64,000 bases of DNA, taken from the NCBI GenBank assembly GCA_017405595.1, contig JAFRAC010000019.1, positions 59,894-123,893 on the forward strand, read 5' to 3'. The notes below the pieces were generated by a model. The model did not search any database. It saw only the letters and a program-made list of their open reading frames with translations, and was not told where the DNA came from. How positions within the stretch are numbered: position 1 is the first letter of the stretch; every line of letters starts with the position of its first letter. Below are positions 1 through 9,030 of the stretch, piece by piece. The translations under genes and the position numbers were made by a program. Source of the DNA: Thermoguttaceae bacterium. Its GTDB lineage: Bacteria > Planctomycetota > Planctomycetia > Pirellulales > Thermoguttaceae.

Positions 1-1352
1 TGATCATGAAGCGGAGTTACGCGTACTGGTTCATTGTTGTCGCTCTTCATAAAATCGGCGCGATCGCGGTCCCTGTCTCGCATATGCTCCGGCTCGAAGA
101 TATCATCTATCGTGTCCATAAGATCGGCGTCAGCCACATCATCGCTTATAATGACGGCGATATCGCCCGTCTGCTCGAAGAGGCGAAAGACGAGCTGCCC
201 GAACTCAAATCGGTTTGGACTTACGGTCCCAACACACACGGATTGCGGAACCTCGAAGAGGAGATCGCCTATAAGCCCGAAACACTCGACCGCCTTCCGA
301 CGAGCGTTCACGATATTATGATCGTCTATTTCACTTCGGGCACGACCGATTACCCGAAGGCGGTGGCGCACGACCACACCTATTCCCTCTCCCACGTTCT
401 GACCGCGAAATACTGGCAGCGGGTCGAAGAGGATGCCCTCCATATGACGGTGGCCGATACCGGTTGGGGGAAGGCGTCCTGGGGGAAGATCTACGGCCAG
501 TGGCTGATGGGGGCGGTGGTGATCGTCTACGATTTCGAGTCGTTCGACTCGCGCCAGCTTGTCACGATTCTGAACCGGTATAAAGTCGCCACGTTCTGCG
601 CTCCGCCGACGGTCTACCGCTATATGGTGAAACGGGGAAATATCGATCTGCCCTGGCTCCATCACGCGGTTTCGGCGGGGGAATTCCTCTCTCCCGAAAT
701 TTCCGCCAAGTTCGAAGAGCAGACCGGTTTGGCGATCGCCGAAGGTTACGGCCAGACCGAAACCACCCTGCAGATCGCCAATATTGCCGGTTACGAGACC
801 CGGCGCGGCTCGATGGGGCGGCCGACCCCGCTTTACGACGTCGAAGTCGTGAAAGAGGACGGCACACCCGTTTCACCCGGAGAACCGGGCGAAATCGTGA
901 TCCGCCTGCGCGAAAAGCAGTCGGGACTGATGATGGGCTACCTTCACAACCAAACCGTTCAGAACAGCTCGTTCAGCGACGGGGTTTATCATACCGGCGA
1001 TTCGGCGTGGGTCGATGCCGACGGTTACTTCTGGTACAACGGCCGTAAAGACGACGTCATCAAAACCGGAGGGTTCCGGGTCGGGCCGGTCGAGATCGAG
1101 AACATCGTCATCGAGCATCCCCTCGTTCTGGAATGTTCCGTGGTTGGTGTTCCCGATCCGCTCCGCGGGCAGGCGATCAAGGCGGTGATCGTTCTTCTGC
1201 CGAAAGCGGTTCCTTCCGAAGACCTCAAAAAGGAGATCCGCCAGTTCGCCAACGCGCGGCTTGCCGTCTTTAAGCATATCCGCATCGTGGAATTTGTCGA
1301 CGAGCTGCCGAAAACGAGCAACGGGAAGATCCGCAAAAGGGTCTTCAGTTAA
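1..1352 (+). CDS. Acyl-CoA synthetase (AMP-binding, medium-chain type), 5' end outside window
   Basis: The enzyme activates a carboxylic acid through an acyl-adenylate and transfers it to CoA. The reading frame is open to the left edge, so the ATG at position 6 is probably internal; about 100 N-terminal residues seem missing compared with the usual length of about 550. Counting from that ATG, the phosphate-binding loop TSGTTDYPK is at residues 110-118, a YGQTETT adenylate motif lies near 250, and a YHTGD motif near 330 precedes the hinge to the C-terminal domain. The catalytic lysine in PKTSNGKIRK is Lys441. The TSGTT loop and overall pattern resemble ACSM-type medium-chain or benzoate ligases more than acetyl-CoA synthetase. 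Substrate cannot be told from sequence alone. The gene converges on the exporter to its right, with a shared terminator between them. Confidence 0.9.
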   Translation, partial: IMKRSYAYWFIVVALHKIGAIAVPVSHMLRLEDIIYRVHKIGVSHIIAYNDGDIARLLEEAKDELPELKSVWTYGPNTHGLRNLEEEIAYKPETLDRLPTSVHDIMIVYFTSGTTDYPKAVAHDHTYSLSHVLTAKYWQRVEEDALHMTVADTGWGKASWGKIYGQWLMGAVVIVYDFESFDSRQLVTILNRYKVATFCAPPTVYRYMVKRGNIDLPWLHHAVSAGEFLSPEISAKFEEQTGLAIAEGYGQTETTLQIANIAGYETRRGSMGRPTPLYDVEVVKEDGTPVSPGEPGEIVIRLREKQSGLMMGYLHNQTVQNSSFSDGVYHTGDSAWVDADGYFWYNGRKDDVIKTGGFRVGPVEIENIVIEHPLVLECSVVGVPDPLRGQAIKAVIVLLPKAVPSEDLKKEIRQFANARLAVFKHIRIVEFVDELPKTSNGKIRKRVFS

Positions 1353-1377
1353 AGAGAGCCCGGTCAAGGCGGTCCGT

Positions 1378-1408
1378 AAAAAAAGCCGGTTTCAAACCGG
1401 CTTTTTTT
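1378..1408. terminator. Bidirectional rho-independent terminator
   Basis: A near-perfect inverted repeat with GCCGGTTT / AAACCGGC arms around a single C is flanked by an A run on the left and a T run on the right. It can therefore work for both convergent genes, the acyl-CoA synthetase and the RND exporter. Confidence 0.85.
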
Positions 1409-1427
1409 ACAGGGCGGTCGGATTCTG

Positions 1428-4400
1428 TTACGCCGCAGGCTGCGGGGTCTGGCCGGAATCCTTTTTGCGGTCTTTTTTCTTTTCAAAGAATTTGCCGAGC
1501 GGGCCGGTCAGGAGCGAGGCCAGGAAAATCAGGTCGCCGATTTCGGCCACGAAGAGGATCGTGAGCATCAAAAGACCGAAGCGCTGGGTCGGAACAAAGG
1601 TGCTGAACATGAACGCCGAAAGGCCGAGACCGGCGATGATGGTCGATTCGGTCATGGCGGGCGCGCACCTCTTGTAGGCGTTGACCGCCGCCTCCTTTCG
1701 CGTGAGACCGCTGTTCACGCCGTCCGAGAACCATGTGAGGTAATGCATGGTGTCGTCGACCGCAACGCCGAGCGCAACGCTGGCGGTCATCATGGTGCCG
1801 ACATCGACCACAATCCCCGCCCACGCCATGAAACCGAAAACAATGACGACGGGGAAGAGGTTCGGAATCATGGCGACACACGCCTTCGGAATGCTCCGCA
1901 GATAGACGGCAAAGACAACCGCGATAATGAGGAACGCCGTGATAATGCTTCCGACCAGCCCGTTAATGAGCGCGTGCTGCGTCTTATAAACAAGCGGGAC
2001 CATGCCGGTGAATTTTGCCGAAATGCCGGCGGGGAAGATGACGTCGTCGCTGTGCGCGCCCGCATCGCCGGTGATCTCTTCCCCGTCCGACTCTGCCTTA
2101 AAATCGGCACGGACCCGGGTAAGGAGCGGATCGTCGGTCTTGAGATACGAGTAGTCGGGCTTCTTTTCGAGAAGGCCGCCCAGCACGTTCTGCGGAGGAG
2201 CGATATCGCTCAGACCGGCATTGGCGAGGTAGTCGTATTTATCGGTTTCGGTATGGAAGATATCCGCCATGATCTCTTTGGACGTTTCGCCGAGCATCGG
2301 CTGAACAACCTTTTTGACCTGGTTGATCAGGTCGGAATAGTCCACATCCTTTTTGAGGGACCAGACGCGGATACTCACACGCCACAGTTCGATTCCCCGT
2401 TTCTGCTGCCAGATCCGGCAGGCGCGGTGCAGCACGCCCGATTCGGCGGCGGTGATGATGGAGCGGAACGGTTTTCCCGCAGTGATTTTGTCAAAAATCC
2501 CGTCGAGATCGGTGATCCCGGCATTTTCGAGTTCAGGCTGCTTCTTTTCGAGGAGGGCGCAGAGCCGCAGCGCATCGAGAAGCCGCTCCCGGGCTTTCCG
2601 GTAGTCTTCGATGTCGGCGCGGTTCGACGTGTCTTCGACCGTGCTGACATCAGGCTCGTCGATCGGCTGAGAAAGATCAAAGTCTTCCGCCGCCGCGTCG
2701 GGACCGAGGAAGATCTGTCGCTGCTCGTCGGAAAGCGTTCCCCTGAGCAGGTTCCGCTTTTGGCTGTAGGTCTCGCGCAGCGGGGGGATTTCCCCCCGGG
2801 CGACTTCAATGATCTCCGAAATCGGGGGATTCCCCTCAACGGTCAGGTAGTCTTTGAGCGCGTCGCGGTTTTCTTCAATGTTCTTCCCGATTGCCGAGCC
2901 GACAAAACGCCCGGCGGTCGTGTTCGGCTCGCAAATCGACTCCAGGTCGGGCATGAATGTTGCAACCGAAAGGGCGCCGCCGATGATCGGTTCCCCGTCG
3001 TTTTTGTCGCGGATGTTGTCCTGCAGAGCGTGACAGATATCGTTGACCAGCGTCAGGCGGTCGGCGATGCTGTACTGTTCCGGCGAAAGGCGCGCGTTGT
3101 CGAAACAGAGGACCACTTCCATCGGCACGAGCGGACCGAGTTTTCCTTCGAGCCAGGTGTAGTGCGCGATGATATCGGCATCGGGCGAGAAGAAGTTCAT
3201 CATCTTGACCGACGGTTTTAATACGGGCAGATACGCGCCGAAAAAGAGCATCGCCGCCAGGCAGAGGAGCGCCAGCTGGTTATGGAAGCGGACGACGAAC
3301 CGGCCGTATTTCGTCCAGAAGTTGGCGAGAAAGCCGGAATGGTTTTCGAGCCCTTCAAAAGCGTATTTTTGGGCGAACTTCTTGCGCGGGAACGCCGTTA
3401 GAAGCGCCGGCAGATAGAGGAAAAGGAGCAGAAGCGTCATCAGAATGCCGACCGCCGAATAGAAACCGAACTTGATGATCGGAATCAGCTGGCTGGTAAA
3501 GAGGGAACCGAGCCCGATGGCGGTTGTCAGCTGCGCGAAGAAGGAGGGGGGGAATGCGTGGCTGACCGCGCGTTCGACCGCGCCGTCCAGCCCTTTGTCG
3601 CGGATTGCGTCGTGGTAGTAGTTGATCAAGTGAATCGAGCCGGACATCGCCAGCACATAGACCAGCGCCGGCATGCTCAGGAGAATCGAATCGCATTTGC
3701 TCCCGGTAAAGGAGACCATTGCCATCGCCAGGCCCGCCGAGAGGATCGCGACCCAAAACGTGTACATCGTCAGCATAAAGTCGCGAAGGCAGATGAGCGC
3801 CAAGATGAGGCTCACCAGGGCACAGATTCCCGCCAGCCGGTAGAGCGTGCGGGTTCCTTCCTGGTCGAGCGCGGCGTTATCGACCGGCGGCCCCCCCATG
3901 ATGATTCCGTCGGTGCGGGGCGTTCGGCCCGAGACGATTTCGTGAACGGTGTCGGCGACCGCCGACCACGCGCGGTAGGCCACGCTTCCTGTATGAATCT
4001 GCGCGGTGTCGGGAAGCCCGCACTCGACGGAGATTTCCCGAACGCGGTTGATCAGCTCCTGCATCTTTTTGCCGCCGCCCTTAAACCCGGTGTTGAGGGT
4101 AATGAGCATGGCGGTGCTATTGTGGTCGGGCCCGACCAGAACGCCGGTGAGCCGTTCCATGACCAGACGGTGAAGCTCTTCCGGATCGTTGCGCAGGCGG
4201 CGCGAGGCCTTGCTGTATGACTCTTCCAGAAGGCGCGCCAGGCGCGGTCCGGTCATGACCGACCGAAAATAGTTTTCCGATTTCTGCAGGTTGGCCGCCG
4301 CGGCCAGCTTGTTCGAGGCCGGACCCGGCTGCGGAGCCGGCGCGGGAGATTCTTCGGCCGTCTCGCGCGGGGGGCGGATTTTCAGCGTCGGGTCGAGCCG

Positions 4401-4781
4401 GTCTTCGATCTTTTCGATATCGAGGTCGGCGACCAGTTCGGCTTCGGGCGCGGTCAGCGCGAAATTGTCGATCGTTTGGCTCGGAACCAGCTTCTGGGCG
4501 AAAAGCTCGATTTGATCTTCGTGGATTTTGCCTTCTCCCGGCTCGTCGAACTCGCACCCTTCCCAGCTGACAACAATGTAGCTCTCGAAGGGAAAGTGTT
4601 TCAGGAACCACCGGTAATCCTTCGTTTCCTGAAACCGGTCGGGAAGCCAATCCTCCACTGCGTTCGAGTTGCTCTCGAGTGTCCGCCGCGAACCCATCAG
4701 GATGAAGCTCAGGAGAAAGACAACGACGAAGATAATGCGAAAGCCGTATATTTTATAGAAATTGGATTTCATCGGTTTCAT
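1428..4781 (-). CDS. RND/MMPL-family exporter
   Basis: A 1117-residue inner-membrane protein of the RND superfamily, MMPL/HpnN-like branch, expected to move hydrophobic substrates by proton antiport. One N-terminal membrane helix (about residues 11-30) is followed by a large extracytoplasmic loop (about 31-310), a block of five helices (about 315-475), another helix near 510-530, a second large loop (about 540-915), and a final helix block (about 920-1085) that includes a GVAVDDTMHYL segment typical of these proteins. The repeated helix-loop-helix-block architecture is the main evidence. The tail is short and charged (KKKDRKKDSGQ). It stands alone, without an adjacent membrane-fusion or outer-membrane partner. 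Two in-frame ATGs lie 9 bases apart (4781 and 4772); neither has a strong ribosome-binding site. The substrate is unknown. Confidence 0.88.
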   Translation of the reverse strand: MKPMKSNFYKIYGFRIIFVVVFLLSFILMGSRRTLESNSNAVEDWLPDRFQETKDYRWFLKHFPFESYIVVSWEGCEFDEPGEGKIHEDQIELFAQKLVPSQTIDNFALTAPEAELVADLDIEKIEDRLDPTLKIRPPRETAEESPAPAPQPGPASNKLAAAANLQKSENYFRSVMTGPRLARLLEESYSKASRRLRNDPEELHRLVMERLTGVLVGPDHNSTAMLITLNTGFKGGGKKMQELINRVREISVECGLPDTAQIHTGSVAYRAWSAVADTVHEIVSGRTPRTDGIIMGGPPVDNAALDQEGTRTLYRLAGICALVSLILALICLRDFMLTMYTFWVAILSAGLAMAMVSFTGSKCDSILLSMPALVYVLAMSGSIHLINYYHDAIRDKGLDGAVERAVSHAFPPSFFAQLTTAIGLGSLFTSQLIPIIKFGFYSAVGILMTLLLLFLYLPALLTAFPRKKFAQKYAFEGLENHSGFLANFWTKYGRFVVRFHNQLALLCLAAMLFFGAYLPVLKPSVKMMNFFSPDADIIAHYTWLEGKLGPLVPMEVVLCFDNARLSPEQYSIADRLTLVNDICHALQDNIRDKNDGEPIIGGALSVATFMPDLESICEPNTTAGRFVGSAIGKNIEENRDALKDYLTVEGNPPISEIIEVARGEIPPLRETYSQKRNLLRGTLSDEQRQIFLGPDAAAEDFDLSQPIDEPDVSTVEDTSNRADIEDYRKARERLLDALRLCALLEKKQPELENAGITDLDGIFDKITAGKPFRSIITAAESGVLHRACRIWQQKRGIELWRVSIRVWSLKKDVDYSDLINQVKKVVQPMLGETSKEIMADIFHTETDKYDYLANAGLSDIAPPQNVLGGLLEKKPDYSYLKTDDPLLTRVRADFKAESDGEEITGDAGAHSDDVIFPAGISAKFTGMVPLVYKTQHALINGLVGSIITAFLIIAVVFAVYLRSIPKACVAMIPNLFPVVIVFGFMAWAGIVVDVGTMMTASVALGVAVDDTMHYLTWFSDGVNSGLTRKEAAVNAYKRCAPAMTESTIIAGLGLSAFMFSTFVPTQRFGLLMLTILFVAEIGDLIFLASLLTGPLGKFFEKKKDRKKDSGQTPQPAA

Positions 4782-4816
4782 GGTTTACCGCCGAGAAAGA
4801 GTTGATTTCGCGATAC

Positions 4817-4862
4817 AAAAAATCGGTATTCCGCGGAACATTTCCGCAGAATACCGATTTTT
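4817..4862 (-). terminator. Rho-independent terminator of the HEAT-like gene
   Basis: A long inverted repeat (AAAATCGGTATTC... / ...GAATACCGATTTT) with a short loop lies about 145 bases downstream of the minus-strand gene ending at 5007. It has an A run at one end and a T run at the other. It sits in a 225-base gap that also contains the start region of the exporter. Confidence 0.75.
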
Positions 4863-5006
4863 AGCATACCCTTTTTTAGGCGGATTGTCTATATGTTTTC
4901 AGGGCTGCAGACTGGTTTCGATCGATTGAGAACCCCTAAAAACAGCACTTTTTGCCGCACTTATGTATATCGCCAATTTTAACACACCCGTAAAGTTTCG
5001 CCTATT

Positions 5007-6443
5007 TTAACGGGCCTTCTCGGATTCGGCGGCGGCAAGGCTTTCGGCCAGGTCCTGATAGAAGTCGGTCTCGTCGGTTAAGAAATACTTGATCATCGTC
5101 GAGTTGACCGCGAAGTACATCTCGCCCCCTTTCGGCGTTTTGGCGCGCCGCACCTTCTTGGGATCGAATTTCTCGTCGAGCGCTTCTTCCCCGAAATCGA
5201 AGAAGTTGTTTGCCCGGTCGAGACGGGCAATGATCGACTCGAGCGCTTCTTTCAGGGGCGCCTGGCTCTCTTTGGTCAGGCGGGGGAGAATCCCGTCTTT
5301 GCCGTTCCCCCCGTCGATCGCGGCGCGGAGCGATTCTTCATCGTACTTGACGCGCGAAAGAACGGTTCCGGTATTGACGCTGCCGGCGCCCGTCGTCGGA
5401 AGCATTCCCGCGGCGGAACCGGTCCGCGGCGCGCCCTGCGTGCTTTCGACCTGCGAGCGGATGTTCTCTTCATCGATGAACGCGATATCTTTTTGGTTGA
5501 TCAAAAACGCGGCGCGCGCCAGCGCGGTCACGGCCGGTTCAAAATCGAAATCGTCTTTTCCATCGAACTTCATCGCGCCGATCCCCCGGAGAGCGGCGCA
5601 TTGAACGTCGATGTCGGTGTTTTTATCCCGCACAAGGCGGATAAAGGTATCGAGGATCACGGTGTTGTTTTCGCCGTCCGAGGGGGACTCGAACGCCGCC
5701 AGCCCGTCGACCGCTTTTTTCTGAAGCCAGGCCGTTGTTTCGGGGGAGTAGTTGTGTCTTTTGCCGAACGCCGGGTCGAGTGTTTTGAGGAAGATGTCGG
5801 TAACGGTTTTTTTGTTCGCGGCATCGGGGATTCCGACGGCGGCATAGTCGCCGAGGTTGATCAGAAGCGCGAGAACAACATAGTCGGGCACGCGGCCGCC
5901 GGTCGGTTCGGCCTCCCCTGTATTAAACATTTCGGCCATTACGTCGATGGCCGGCGCGTAGGGAACGCCCGCGTCTCCGGACCCTCCGGCGCCCGGTTCC
6001 CGCTCGTTAAACATGCCGACCGCCAGCGCCGCGTTAAAGCGCGCTGCCGGAAGGAGATCTTCGGAAAGCGCCATTTCGGCAAAGAGATTGACGAGAACCC
6101 GCTGAGCGGTTTTTTTGTTTTCCCCGCGCAGCGCGGCGACGTCTTTCGCGGTGTCCTGGCGAAAGGTGTGGAGCCGGGAAAGGTTTTCGCGGTGTGTCCA
6201 GCGGGCCAGGTAAAACCCTTTGGCAAACGAGGTGATCTTGGCTTCATCGCCGGAACCGAGGTCGGACTTCTGCTTTTCGGCGTTTTCGTCGATCGGGTCT
6301 TCCCGGTATTGTGCCGGAACCGGGCCTGCTGCCAGAGCGAAAAAGATGAGTGCGCAGATTCCGAGCATCCCCCAGAACGTCCTTTGCGCATGCCGGAAGA
6401 ACGGCGCGGTCTGATCGGCGGAGTGTAGATTGTTCTTTTTCAC
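5007..6443 (-). CDS. Secreted or anchored HEAT-like helical repeat protein
   Basis: No specific family was recognised. The 478-residue product has a hydrophobic segment near residues 25-45 (WGMLGICALIFFALAAGPVPAQ), which looks like a signal peptide or anchor. Alternating amphipathic helices follow with patterns such as ARFNAALAVGMF and VQCAALRGIGAM, reminiscent of HEAT/armadillo repeats. I chose the GTG at 6443 because GAGGG sits six to seven bases upstream. The ATG 25 codons further upstream lacks a clear site and would place a Pro/Ala-rich stretch before the signal segment. A role in protein-protein contact in the envelope is inferred from the repeat architecture only. Confidence 0.7.
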   Translation of the reverse strand: MKKNNLHSADQTAPFFRHAQRTFWGMLGICALIFFALAAGPVPAQYREDPIDENAEKQKSDLGSGDEAKITSFAKGFYLARWTHRENLSRLHTFRQDTAKDVAALRGENKKTAQRVLVNLFAEMALSEDLLPAARFNAALAVGMFNEREPGAGGSGDAGVPYAPAIDVMAEMFNTGEAEPTGGRVPDYVVLALLINLGDYAAVGIPDAANKKTVTDIFLKTLDPAFGKRHNYSPETTAWLQKKAVDGLAAFESPSDGENNTVILDTFIRLVRDKNTDIDVQCAALRGIGAMKFDGKDDFDFEPAVTALARAAFLINQKDIAFIDEENIRSQVESTQGAPRTGSAAGMLPTTGAGSVNTGTVLSRVKYDEESLRAAIDGGNGKDGILPRLTKESQAPLKEALESIIARLDRANNFFDFGEEALDEKFDPKKVRRAKTPKGGEMYFAVNSTMIKYFLTDETDFYQDLAESLAAAESEKAR

Positions 6444-6988
6444 ATTGCCCTCGCTGGAGATGCGGGTAACTTTGGGGAGAACCGGCGGCGCCGCGGCCGG
6501 CCGGCTTGCGGTCGGCATTTCCCAGCGGCGTGCGGCTCTGCCGGGGAGCCTTCTTCTGTTCCCCTCCTGGACTAGCGTTTATTCTAGTCTCTCGGGAAAG
6601 GATGTTCAAGGAGTTTTTCAAAACTTTTTTCCGCGGAAGCGCACTTCCCATTTTTCCCCTCTTGTTTGAATTTCCGAGATAGAATAGGCAAGTTTGGAAA
6701 GCTCTTTCGATTAGGAAAAACTTCATACGTGCGCGCGTCGGCAGAGAACGCATTTTTTTCTTTTTTTCAAGGAGAAAATCCCTATTTGGCCGATGAAAAC
6801 GATAGACCGTGTTTTCGTTTTGTGATAGGATAGAACAGGGTTTGCGGCACGGGGCGGCATCGGTTTTGCCGCTCCAAGGTCGGCGCCGCGTCTTCTGACA
6901 CCGGCGTGTTCGGCAGGGTCTCGGCCGTTTTTCTTTCGTACCGAAAAAAGCGCGTCCCGAGGATGACCGGAGCGCTTCCGGGTTGATA
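6444..6988. other. Divergent intergenic region
   Basis: This 545-base gap separates the minus-strand HEAT-like gene from the plus-strand CpaB-like gene, so it should hold both promoters. It contains several T-rich runs, a GACTAG-N8-CTAGTC inverted repeat at 6570-6589 and an AAAACG/CGTTTT repeat at 6796-6821. Reading frames crossing it have no family features and I do not call a gene. Confidence 0.5.
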
Positions 6989-7993
6989 ATGAATCTGCGT
7001 TCGAAAATTTTGCTCGTGGTCGCTCTTATTGCCGGGACGTTCTGCGCCTTCGTCACGAAAGCTGTCCTCAACTCCCTTCCGAGCGGGCAGGAAGAGCCTG
7101 CCGCCGTTGAAGAAAAAACCATTCCGACGATGGTCGCCAAGCGCGATCTGATGCCGGGCGACGAAATCACCCCGCAGAACATCCGGTTCGACCGGATTCC
7201 TGAAAGCCAGGTTCCGACCGAGGCCGTCAACTATTACAGCGACGCGAAACACCGCGTTCTGACCAAAGGGGTCGGCAAAGGCCAGCTGATCAGCATCTAC
7301 GATCTGAACGAGCCCGAAACGAGCGAAACGGTCTATTACACGCCGCTGAACAGCACCCGCGCCTCGTTCCTGATCGGTTCGGTTGTCGGTACCGGCGCGA
7401 AGGGGGAAGAGTTCCTCGAAGATATCCGCCGCAACATCGTTCCGGGGGTCGATAAGGTCGATTTCTTCCTGACGACCGAAGTGCGCGAAGACAATTCCCC
7501 CGACGGCGTCAAACCGCTTCAGCGGACGAGCACCGTTGAGCAGATTCTCGACGACGTCGATATTTACCAGGTCCGGATGGTTCAGCAGCAAAAGGGAGAG
7601 CACGAAACGCCGCAGTCCCGCTTGGAGCTCTCTTTCATTCTGAGCGACAGTCAGTTCGAATTGCTCGAAAAGGCGGCAGGGCAGGGGCGCGTGACAATCG
7701 AGTTTGCCGCCGATCAGCCCGAAGAGGAGCAGGAAGAATCTCCCCTCTTTGAAATCGAGCCTGCCATGACGCCGTCCGAACCGGCCGAAAGCCAGCCGGT
7801 TCCGGAAGAGCCGCTTCCCTTGCCGACTTCGACGATTACCGCTCCGGTTTCCGCCGAGCCGGTTCCCGCGCAAACCGCCGAAGCCGCTCCCGCGGCTCCC
7901 GCCGAACCGGTCGAATCGGTTCCGGTCGAGCGTCCCCGAATGAGTATTCCCCGCCCGCGCGTGAGCTACACGAAACCCGACGTCTCCCTTTAA
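6989..7993 (+). CDS. cpaB: CpaB/RcpC-like Flp pilus assembly protein with SAF domain
   Basis: CpaB proteins sit in the periplasm and take part in Tad/Flp pilus assembly. The product (334 residues) begins with a single membrane helix (LRSKILLVVALIAGTFCAF). An SAF-type domain follows at about residues 45-105, with MVAKRDLMPGDEITPQNI and a VGKGQLI segment. A CpaB C-terminal domain occupies about 115-240 and contains long polar strands and a YQVRMVQQQ stretch. The last 90 residues are low-complexity Pro/Glu/Ala. An in-frame TTG at 6983 is an alternative start. No other tad genes are nearby, which is common in planctomycetes but leaves its partner unknown. Confidence 0.8.
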   Translation: MNLRSKILLVVALIAGTFCAFVTKAVLNSLPSGQEEPAAVEEKTIPTMVAKRDLMPGDEITPQNIRFDRIPESQVPTEAVNYYSDAKHRVLTKGVGKGQLISIYDLNEPETSETVYYTPLNSTRASFLIGSVVGTGAKGEEFLEDIRRNIVPGVDKVDFFLTTEVREDNSPDGVKPLQRTSTVEQILDDVDIYQVRMVQQQKGEHETPQSRLELSFILSDSQFELLEKAAGQGRVTIEFAADQPEEEQEESPLFEIEPAMTPSEPAESQPVPEEPLPLPTSTITAPVSAEPVPAQTAEAAPAAPAEPVESVPVERPRMSIPRPRVSYTKPDVSL

Positions 7994-8028
7994 CGCGCGT
8001 TCCGGCTGGTCGGCCTCCCCTTTCCTCC

Positions 8029-8070
8029 AAGCCCTTTTTCGGCCCTCCCCCGAAAAAGGGCTTCTTTTTT
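8029..8070 (+). terminator. Rho-independent terminator after cpaB-like gene
   Basis: A 14-base perfect stem (AAGCCCTTTTTCGG pairing with CCGAAAAAGGGCTT) is followed by CTTTTTT, 36 bases after the stop codon. Confidence 0.9.
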
Positions 8071-8098
8071 GGGGATGCGGAAAACGGGCCGGCTTTGA

Positions 8099-8659
8099 TC
8101 AGGTATCGTGCCGGGCGGCTTCGCTCCGGCGCAGCTGGCGCAGATGGTCCCGGCATTCGGTCAGGAAGGCCTGATAGCCGGCGGACTGGTAGTCGGGATA
8201 GGTCCAGGGGAGCTTCTGCCACGCTTTTTGGGAATAGTAGAGGGTTGTCTCGGCAAAGATTCCCTCTTTGAGGTAGATCCGGTGCAGATGGTCTTTCGTG
8301 GAGGCGAGGATCAGTTTTCCCAGGTCGATGTAGCCCGGGTCGAGGTTGAGCGGCCGGGGAACGCCGCCGGGGCATTCCGCCGCGCGCTGCGCTTCCCAGG
8401 CGTTTGTCTTTACCTTGATCGGCGCTAAATCGTCCATCCCGATCCGCCGTTCAAACGCCCAGATCCGTTTCGGCAGAACGGGACCCATTTCGTTTTGGTA
8501 GTAGTCGGTAAACTCGTTGAAGTAGAAGGTCGGGCTTTCGCGCCAGATCGGACCGAACTCGCTTTCGGCACGCGCTTTCCCCCAGGCGAGGGAATCCTCG
8601 TCGGAGGCGAACGCGGCGATGATCAGAAGGACGGATGCCGGTTTGCGTATATCACCCAT
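8099..8659 (-). CDS. DUF4416 family protein
   Basis: The 186-residue product matches the pattern I know for DUF4416. It has an N-terminal LLIIAAFASDEDSL segment, a FGPIWRESPTFYFNEFTDYY block with EMG following, a NLDPGYIDLGKLILASTKD block, and a PWTYPDYQSAGY C-terminus. The family is uncharacterised; it is soluble and has no signal peptide here. It begins 21 bases after the small membrane protein gene ends, on the same strand, so the two are probably co-transcribed with gltX and the M20 dipeptidase further upstream. No strong ribosome-binding site precedes the ATG. I cannot offer a function. Confidence 0.8.
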   Translation of the reverse strand: MGDIRKPASVLLIIAAFASDEDSLAWGKARAESEFGPIWRESPTFYFNEFTDYYQNEMGPVLPKRIWAFERRIGMDDLAPIKVKTNAWEAQRAAECPGGVPRPLNLDPGYIDLGKLILASTKDHLHRIYLKEGIFAETTLYYSQKAWQKLPWTYPDYQSAGYQAFLTECRDHLRQLRRSEAARHDT

Positions 8660-8680
8660 CGGACGATGACCCGGTTCTTT

Positions 8681-8962
8681 CTAGTCTTCGAACTCGTCGA
8701 CTTCCTCTTTGATGAGCGCCGAACGCTTTTTCGCGAGCTCCTCTTCGAACTGCTTTTCCTCTTCCTCGTTCAGAATGGTGTCGCGCCGTTTCGACGGGAG
8801 AGACATAAAGAAGACGGTGATTCCGAGGAAGAGGAAAAACGCCGCCCAGCTGATCACCCAGACCGGTTCGGTCTGAGTCGGTTCGTTTGCGGCGAAAAGG
8901 GCCGGAACCGTGCCGGTGACCAGGAACGCGAGTGTGCTTGTGAAAAATGACTTGTTCATCAT
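8681..8962 (-). CDS. Small single-span membrane protein
   Basis: A 93-residue hypothetical protein. The N-terminus is a signal-peptide-like hydrophobic stretch ending near LFAANEP. A second hydrophobic helix covers about residues 34-53 (VWVISWAAFFLFLGITVFFM), and a charged tail follows, very rich in Glu and Lys (NEEEEKQFEEELAKKR), likely a short coiled coil in the cytoplasm. It lies between the dipeptidase and DUF4416 genes on the same strand. Function is unknown. Confidence 0.7.
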   Translation of the reverse strand: MMNKSFFTSTLAFLVTGTVPALFAANEPTQTEPVWVISWAAFFLFLGITVFFMSLPSKRRDTILNEEEEKQFEEELAKKRSALIKEEVDEFED

Positions 8963-9030
8963 GCCGCCTTACGATTGGGGAAAATCGGTTTTCTGTTTTG
9001 GGGTGACCCGGGCCTGAACCCGGGATTGTG

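Noticed and set aside
1743..3221. Plus-strand frame of 492 codons inside the exporter gene
   Set aside because: It lies on the opposite strand within a clear RND exporter and has no domain features.
6782..7873. Minus-strand frame of 363 codons opposite the cpaB-like gene
   Set aside because: It is a mirror of the cpaB-like gene with Arg/Gly-rich nonsense composition; the plus-strand frame carries the SAF domain.
9007..9024. CCCGGG inverted repeat near the dipeptidase stop
   Set aside because: The stem is only six bases and no T run follows, so I do not call a terminator.
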